Part shown: one piece after another, positions 57,774 through 64,000 of the stretch
Numbering within the stretch: position 1 is the first letter of the stretch
Layout of the letters: every line of letters starts with the position of its first letter
Assembly (NCBI GenBank): GCA_027405735.1
Contig: JAPEHQ010000001.1
Coordinates: 2,666,001-2,730,000 of the forward strand
Direction: 5' to 3'
DNA from: Mucor racemosus
Taxonomy: Eukaryota > Mucoromycota > Mucoromycetes > Mucorales > Mucoraceae
Length of the DNA stretch: 64,000 nucleotides
Made by a program: the position numbers and the translations under genes
Notes under the pieces: model-generated
The model's database searches: none
The model's input: the letters and a program-made list of their open reading frames with translations, nothing else
What the model was told of the DNA's origin: nothing

Positions 57774-59135
57774 ATGGTTTCCAACAGCCTTCTTAGAACA
57801 GGGTATAGATCATTGCATACCAGCGCTGCTAATTCTGCTACAAAGACTGTGCTATATGGTTGGGGACAAACCCAAGCTTTACCCTTAACTAGAGGACGTT
57901 TGGATCGAGTGCTTGGGCAACCTACTAATTTGCAAAAAGAAGAAGATTATGCATTACCTGTGAGTGATTTGATTGTGCAAGTAATTCCCAAGAGTAATTT
58001 TAACGTGTGATATAATTGTAGCTGGATCAAACGGTGACACATATAAGTAGTGGTTGGGGACACTCATTGTTGAGAACACAAGATAATAGCGTTTACGCAT
58101 TTGGTTTGAATCAAAGTGGACAGTTGGGCACTGAAACCATGTGCTATAAAGTAGATGTCAAAGATAATGTAAAATTGATTTCATGTGGACGGGAACACTC
58201 GCATATTGTTACAGAGAACAAAGAAAACGGAGGTATGCATGTAAACAGATTGAATTGTAGCAATTGCAATTAATTGACACATGCCTTACAGACACGCAAC
58301 TATACTCCTGTGGCAATAATATGTATGGTCAATTAGGAATAGGAAAAAATAAAAACACTACTCCTGGACAGCTCATCAAAGAAGAAAAGCCTAAATTGGT
58401 CAATTTTTTGGATAAAATAACGCACATCACCTGTGGACTTGACAACACGATATTTTCAACTGAAAAAAATGCCCTTTATGGTATGGGCTGGAGTGCTGAT
58501 GGGCAATTGGGTCAAGGAAAAGACGATAAAGATGTACCATCTCAGTTGCAATTACATCTCCAAGTGGAGAAACTGTCGAGCTCCACAGATTTCACTTTGG
58601 TATTAGACGTCCATGGTAAGTTGTGGACTTGGGGTAATTCTGAATATGGACAAGGCGCCCAAGGAAAGGTGATTGATAGAGTAAATATTATATAAAGAAT
58701 GTAAGAAAAGGCAATAAGAAACTTATCTTTTGTATGCTTTTATTTTAGATCTTGGAACCGCTTGAAATCAAAGCAGTAGAAGATGTAATAGACGTTGCGG
58801 CTGGTGGTCCATTTTCAGTTTTGTTAACAAAAGATGGGAATGTACATACTTGCGGTTATGGAGCTTTGGGTTTAGGAAAGGATACCATTCAAACATTGAG
58901 ATGCACCCAAATTGAAGGTTTATCCAATGTTGCCAAGATTTTCGCAGCAACAGATTATGCTGCAGCAATTACAAAATCTGGAGAACTTTATACATGGGGA
59001 TTGAATGGACCTAGTAGTCGTTTAGGAACAAGCACTTGTCAACATTTATTTAAACCAATGCGTATAAATGTCGATAGAAAAGTGATAGATCTTTCTCTTG
59101 GAACAAACCATGCATTAGCTATATGTGCCGTATGA
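57774..59135 (+). CDS. RCC1-repeat protein, RCC1L-like (mitochondrial)
   Basis: Four exons (57774-57959, 58022-58232, 58292-58680, 58749-59135) join in frame to 390 residues. The N-terminus (MVSNSLLRTGYRSLHTSAAN) looks like a mitochondrial presequence. RCC1-type blades are evident: VLYGWGQT, ISSGWGHSLLRT, VYAFGLNQSGQLG, LYSCGNNMYGQLGIG, LYGMGWSADGQLGQG, LWTWGNSEYG, VHTCGYGALGLG and LYTWGLNGPSSRLG, so about seven repeats forming a propeller. The combination of presequence and blades resembles RCC1L (WBSCR16), linked to mitochondrial ribosome assembly, rather than nuclear RCC1. The donor of intron 3 is taken at 58681 (GTAAAT) instead of 58669, because this keeps the spacing between blades. Assignment to RCC1L is an inference. 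Confidence 0.82.
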
Positions 59136-59325
59136 AAATTTCCGATATTGAATAAATAACCTTTTCTTTTTAGTTGTTGCTGTTAATGAACTGATATCTT
59201 TCCGATTTTTCATAATGTTTCTCGGATTATTTGAATTTTTTCAATTTGGCAGATAGAAAGAAAAAAAAGGTACATTCAAGGCGATAATGATTTCCTTTTC
59301 ATTCTTCCTTTTCTCTCTTGACAAT

Positions 59326-60096
59326 ATGAATTCTTCTACTATTAACTGTGAGACACTATTCAAGCAATTCAATCAACACGAAGGGTATGATTTTTTATAC
59401 ATCTATATGAGAAAGAAGAAGGATGTAATATTTTGTTATATAGGATTAAAAAAAAGAAACATTACACTGGCGAGGTAAATACAAATAAATATGTACTCTA
59501 ACGCTGAAAATAAACAAAATAACAATTTATTTGTACATGTACAATAGACACCATATAATTGCATTTTGCCTCGTTTAAATAACCATGGATTTTGTCGTTT
59601 CGATAAACTAATGCAGCAGCAGAAGCAAACTCAAATCAGCGATCTTTCAGTGCCTGACCTAATAAGAAACAAGAAGAAATCTGTTGTGATTAAATCGCTT
59701 GCAGAATTACGCACACAAAAAGATTGTGATGAAATTATGGAAGACCTTTTCTCAATATCCGATTCAAGTTTATCATCAGATGAGGAGGACGGGGACGAGG
59801 AAACAGGAAATCAAGATCAAGCTATCCAGCAATCAACAGCAGTGCAAACACAAGCACAGGCACACATGTTATTATTGCCTCATTTAGCCGATTACTTGGT
59901 CAAGAATCCCGATGAGCCACCGGAGAACTTTTTATTTAGACATTACCACCGATTATCACTTCAAGATTTGTGCTATCCTATAGAAAATATTGGGCATATA
60001 ATTCAATCATGCAATTCAGTAACTGAAGGAGTTTATATTACAATTGATGAATTTGAAGCACTCCAAGGATTCAGTCGATTTTCTACTATCAATTGA
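59326..60096 (+). CDS. Unknown protein, three exons
   Basis: Exons 59326-59384, 59444-59474 and 59548-60096 join in frame to 212 residues. The middle exon is only 31 nt. The junction reads KKHYTGETPYNC, which resembles the TGEKPY linker of C2H2 zinc fingers, but the required Cys pair before it is missing, so no finger is called. Residues about 75-105 are acidic and Ser-rich (SDSSLSSDEEDGDEE), followed by a Gln/Ala run and a folded-looking end (LADYLVKNPDEPPENFLFR, ITIDEFEALQGFSRF). The function is unknown. The upstream start is set by frame continuity and could be wrong. Confidence 0.55.
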
Positions 60097-60382
60097 TTTG
60101 ATTTTCGTAAAGGGAGGGTTTTATATAAGAAGAAAAGGAGGGAGATTATTTGGAAGAGGGGACATTATATATTTATATGGTTCGTGCATTTGCAATTGCT
60201 TCAATTGGTGGGTAAGACAAGGTTAAACCACTTTGCATGTTGATGGGCGTAGTTTTCACCCCTTTATTTTGTGTGTTTTTTAGTATTTATATGGTTTCCC
60301 CTTTATTTTCGTATTTTTACTCTTTTTATTTATTTTTTCCTTTCTTTCTTTCTTTCTTTCTTTTTTCTTTTGTACTATTATT
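60097..60382 (+). promoter_or_regulatory. CT-rich leader/promoter of the E2F gene
   Basis: The last 60 bases before the E2F start are a CT-rich tract with a (CTTT)n run (60339-60362), the same kind of tract seen before the genes at 4208 and 22276. It is presumably a core promoter or 5' UTR. Confidence 0.4.
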
Positions 60383-61545
60383 ATGTCAAATTATCCTTGT
60401 CAACATTCAATCGATAATAAAAATCATAATATGAGTTGTACAAGCGCCAGTAGTGATATTAGTAACAGTAGTAGCAGTAGTAATAGTAGCAGTACAAGTA
60501 GTATCAGCAGTAATAATAGTATTAACAGTAGCAATACTAAGAGAGCTAGAAAAAGTGATACAGGTATGGTGGAATGTTTGCTTTAATTAAGCAGATTGTA
60601 ATTAGTATGTATAGGATCACATCAACAAATGTATCATCCATATTACCAAAAACAACAACAACAATCACTGCCACAACCTCAACCAGCACCAGCACGGCAG
60701 CGGCCACAGCAACAAGCAATTGCTTCTTCTTCGTCTTCTTCGCAATCATGTAGATATGATTCATCGCTCGGTTTATTGACAAAAAAGTTTATTACACTAC
60801 TTCGATCTAGTGCACAAGGAGACCTTGATTTGAACCGCGCTGCAAGCCAACTCAAAGTACAAAAAAGAAGAATTTATGACATTACCAATGTATTAGAAGG
60901 GATTCGATTAATAGAAAAGAATTCTAAAAATCATGTCCGATGGATGTAAGTATAAATTTCAAAAGTTTTATATAGAATCAACTAATTAATAGCCCAAAAA
61001 AAAAAAAAAAAAAAGCGGGAATGCTGCAGTGAATTCAACTAATTTAACGACGAATGATAGTATCATGACAACAACAACATCAACATCAACAAATGAACTT
61101 GAACAAAGACTTGCATATTTAAGAAACCATAATCAAACATTAGAAAATGAAAAAAATCATCTAAACATATTCAAAAATCAAATAGATCGAGAAATTGAAC
61201 GAGTTATAAAAAATAATTCGTCATATTGTTATTTGACATTGGATGATATAGATAGGTTTGAGGTAATAATGGCAGCTCAGCAGGAGGCCCTCGTGGTTGT
61301 AAATGCACCTTATGATACAGATATTGAGGTGCATCAAGTGAAAAACAATACTACAACAACAAAGAAGAAAAAGGTATATTTTTTTTTTTTACCCCTTGAA
61401 TTTTTATCATGCATTATTTCTAACAAAAATACAATTACAGTCAAACACAACAACAAAGTGCTTTATAAAAGTACCTGAACATTCAACTAAACCATTAAGA
61501 CTTATATCATTAAAACACAAAGATAAAGACCTTACTAATCTCTAA
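60383..61545 (+). CDS. E2F-family transcription factor
   Basis: Four exons (60383-60563, 60615-60945, 61016-61373, 61441-61545) join in frame to 324 residues. Residues about 106-172 form the E2F/DP winged-helix domain: [13 protein letters not shown], then [10 protein letters not shown] and the hallmark [13 protein letters not shown] (145-157), ending in NHVRWIG. The RRIYD box contacts the TTSSCGC-type promoter site in the family. Residues about 190-250 form a predicted coiled coil ([19 protein letters not shown]), as in the E2F dimerisation region that pairs with DP. The N-terminal 100 residues are Ser/Asn then Gln/Pro low complexity. The acceptor of intron 2 (AAAAG/C at 61016) is chosen because the obvious CAG eleven bases later gives a stop. 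No retinoblastoma-binding tail can be confirmed. Confidence 0.9.
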
Positions 61546-62966
61546 TTCCCAACCTTTTTGCTTTCCTGGTGAAAATAAAAAAAAATAAAAAAATAAATAA
61601 AAAAAAAAGTTCTAATTTATTCTATTATATATACATAAGTTATCGTATGAATGTCAAATGAGAAGTTTTTTATTTTCAGTATCATACATAGTGTATGCAG
61701 AATGATGAATTGAATTAAATTTAAAGGGATGTATATAAGGTAAAAAAGGGGGGAATTTTTCACAATTGAAAGGGGAAAATTGTCTTCAAGTATTGCCCAA
61801 TCTATATGCCTGTCATGTCTTTATATTGATCTGGTGAAGCTTAGTTTTCTAAATGACGTATTTTTGTTTGTTTGAACGTAATTAATAACGAACAAATCAA
61901 AACAAAGTAATATAGTAAGTAAGGGACTTTAAGCAGTGAAATTTATCCACCAGCCCTCGGTGGACACAAAAACCTCCCTTATATCGCAATTTCTTTTATA
62001 TTGAGGGATCTTAAATCGATGTTTGGCTGTATAAATGACATTGGCCGCTATGTAAACTCTCAAGTAACGTAGTGCTTCTCTATTAAAAAGCAAAAAGAGG
62101 TCGAATAAAATTTTCAAATGTACAAAAGATCATGCAGCTCAGATGCATAGTAAACCAAATCTTTCTGGAACGTCCAGATTTATTATTTGAAATTCATGTT
62201 GGCAAAAAAAAAAAAAAAAAAGCATTAATACACCCCCCCCCCTCTCTCTCTCTCTCTCTGGATAAAGCCAAGTAATTTTGCAAACTGATAACATAATACT
62301 ACGATTTAAATTGTCTACTCAGAATTTGAGTGCACCGTCGCATGCATAAATAACCCCAAAATTAAAACCGAATTTCGCTTGGTCTTGGGTTCAACTATTG
62401 CATTTTAAGGATTCATTTCGACACATTTCTGTAGTCATCCTTTCTCGCAAAATTGTGTTTGAAGCTTTCACAGTTTTTCATTGGCATTTGGGCACATTAG
62501 GGAAACTTATCCAAACCTTAATGTATCCCCTGTTTATTTAAAAAATCAAGCCTTAGAATGAATACCAATTCATCAATAAAACGATTTTTACAAGATAAAT
62601 ATATCTCATTTGATAACCTTGAAACCTTGATGTGCATTTTTAAAATGGCTCTGTCCCTGTGATTATTATGTGGAATCGAGAGGTTGATTGCCACTTTGAT
62701 ACTTGCACGCATGATGCGATTGATTTAAGTAATGTCTTTGGCTACCAATGTCTTTCATTTAAACAATATGTAAAGACAACAAATAAATAAAATTGATTTT
62801 CTAGATACAAGTACTTAAAATAAAACAGTAATAAAATATGGTTCAAATGTGGTTATCGTAAAAATATTTATTGGATACTTTAATATTTAATTGGATTCCT
62901 CAGTAATTTGCTTTGATCTTCTGCTGAGTTGCTTGTTATTATTATATTTAATTGTCCCTCAGTATT
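61546..62966. other. Intergenic
   Basis: A-rich runs (61575-61608), a poly-A (62204-62221) followed by a C run and a (CT)n microsatellite (62233-62259). Two minus-strand frames (61929-62117, 62518-62712) have mixed composition but no domain. No gene is supported. Confidence 0.6.
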
Positions 62967-64000
62967 TTACTTTAATTTTTTACTAGGTTGCTTGTTATCA
63001 TCCTGCTTGTGCTTTCGCTTTTTACTTGGAGGCAATGATGTCGATGTTAATAATGTTGATGATGATGTGGATGATGATGATGATGATGTGGATGATGATG
63101 GTGATGGTGATGTGGAATTACTTGTTGGTTTGGGTGGTTTAACAGTCAATTTGATAATTTTGTGAGGTCGATTAGCGGGTGATGGGCCTACTGTAGTAAC
63201 CAATTTTCTTTTCAAGGTAATATCTGCTGGTTTTGTGATATCTGTTGGCTTTGCGATATCTGCTGAGTTATTTACATCTACTAGCTTTGTTGTGTCGACT
63301 AATTTTGCGATATCTGTAGGCTTACCAGCAAGCTTTGTGTCACTTGCAAACTTTTTATGATCTACAGCTTTTTTGGGCTCTGCAGATTTATTATGAGTTG
63401 TAGTTTTCTTATGATTGGAGTGAGGTTGCATTTGATCTATAGAGGAAACGTCTGATGGGCCTCTGGAAGGTGATGTGGCGATTGATTTTACTACAGGGCC
63501 AATTACAGGCGCAAGGGTTTCAATTTTAGAACGTAAAAAATCTGTTTCGTCTAATAAAAGGACTTCTAGCCCCATCAATGTTCGCAAGTAAAATTTCATT
63601 TGATTCACATCTTCAAATTCCAAATGCTCTTTTGAACGGCAGAATGCCTGTACATGATTTTTGTAATCTTGCATGATTGTGTGAATGTTGAAAATAGCGT
63701 CGAAATCTTTTGGGCGGAAACTCAGAGTTTCTCCAAAATTCACTAACTCTGTAATTTCTTGTAGTGTTGGTTGCCTTGATTGGTGTGGTATCTTTCTTGA
63801 TAACTCTGTAGGATGGCAGATTGGGCAAACATACGAGCTTGTAGAGCGAGCTGCATTACGGGCTACTTTCAAACAAGAGCCATGATACCATTCATGACAT
63901 ACATCGCATTCGATCATAAGTCCAGACTCTGGCTTTCTACAAATGCAATAGAGGTTTGGCTTGCCTTCACTACTTGTGATGCGTTGAACATTTGTTAAGA
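62967..64000 (-). CDS. KDM5/Rum1-type PHD-finger protein, C-terminal part (5' truncated)
   Basis: The frame is open from the window edge to the stop at 62967. It contains a C4HC3 PHD finger, YCICRKPESGLMIECDVC then HEWYHGSC and YVCPIC (about 63830-63960), followed by a helical region with FRPKDFDAIFNIHTIM and MKFYLRTLMGLEVLLLDETDF. This pairing matches the C-terminal PHD plus PLU-1-like region of fungal KDM5/JARID1 (Rum1, Lid2) histone H3K4 demethylases. The JmjC and ARID domains would lie beyond the window. The tail is low complexity: short TK[LP][VA]D-type repeats, a Ser/Thr run encoded by GATGATG-like DNA at 63050-63110, and a basic end (KKRKHKQDD, KKLK) that could be a nuclear localisation signal. 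The specific enzyme family is inferred. Confidence 0.75.
   Translation of the reverse strand, partial: LTNVQRITSSEGKPNLYCICRKPESGLMIECDVCHEWYHGSCLKVARNAARSTSSYVCPICHPTELSRKIPHQSRQPTLQEITELVNFGETLSFRPKDFDAIFNIHTIMQDYKNHVQAFCRSKEHLEFEDVNQMKFYLRTLMGLEVLLLDETDFLRSKIETLAPVIGPVVKSIATSPSRGPSDVSSIDQMQPHSNHKKTTTHNKSAEPKKAVDHKKFASDTKLAGKPTDIAKLVDTTKLVDVNNSADIAKPTDITKPADITLKRKLVTTVGPSPANRPHKIIKLTVKPPKPTSNSTSPSPSSSTSSSSSSTSSSTLLTSTSLPPSKKRKHKQDDNKQPSKKLK

Noticed and set aside
59326..59600. C2H2 zinc finger suggested by TGETPY
   Set aside because: The expected Cys-x2-Cys before the His pair is missing and no second finger follows; probably chance.
62929..63165. Plus-strand frame rich in Val/Asp
   Set aside because: Antisense of the Ser/Thr-rich tail of the PHD-finger gene.

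Overview
The window looks like nuclear DNA of an early-diverging, AT-rich fungus, most likely Mucoromycota (Mucorales-like). The genes are compact and split by many short GT-AG introns (mostly 50-110 nt) with CTAAC/CTAAT-like branch sites, and several starts follow long CT-rich tracts. The gene set is fungal (Cyc8/Ssn6, a Pho85-type cyclin, an Odc-type mitochondrial carrier) but also contains E2F and exportin-7, which are missing from budding yeast. The taxonomic call is an inference from gene content; no database search was possible.

Layout. 1-660: last exon of a Pho85-type cyclin. 1.5-2.6 kb: a decayed ORF. 4.2-7.7 kb: a convergent pair, an orphan secreted protein and a mitochondrial PPR protein. 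8.6-16.6 kb: a large non-coding composite mobile element (E1). 17.9-19.2 kb: a TMEM115-like Golgi protein. 20.7-21.5 kb: a decayed gene carrying a hAT-like MITE. 22.3-37.5 kb: a dense housekeeping block of Cyc8, exportin-7, Odc carrier, CAMK-like kinase, an acidic protein of unknown function and a DPP III-like metallopeptidase. 38.2-57.1 kb: a second copy of the composite element (E2), which contains a 12.8 kb tandem array of a Ty3/gypsy retrotransposon. 57.8-64 kb: RCC1L-like protein, an unknown protein, E2F, and the C-terminus of a KDM5/Rum1-type PHD protein.

The most unusual material is in E1 and E2. They share one architecture: a terminal inverted repeat (R1), a 'loop' with a regularly spaced TGC iteron array, a long arm (R2), shared flanks, and the opposite R1. 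In E1 the R2 arm occurs twice, as a nearly perfect inverted pair of about 1.28 kb around a loop of about 1.95 kb. The arm carries a captured exon of a cytoplasmic dynein intermediate-chain gene whose Val-Tyr codons have become a hexamer microsatellite. Comparing E1 with E2 gives empty sites and target duplications for four nested insertions: a 529 bp solo LTR, a 361 bp hAT-like MITE, a 232 bp MITE, and the retrotransposon array.

The array is LTR-internal-LTR-internal-LTR-internal-LTR with 102 bp LTRs and one 4 bp target duplication around the whole block. The outer units encode the same intact 1360-residue Gag-Pol. The middle unit has lost the RT core inside a dense cluster of small indels. 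Neither E1 nor E2 encodes a recognisable transposase.
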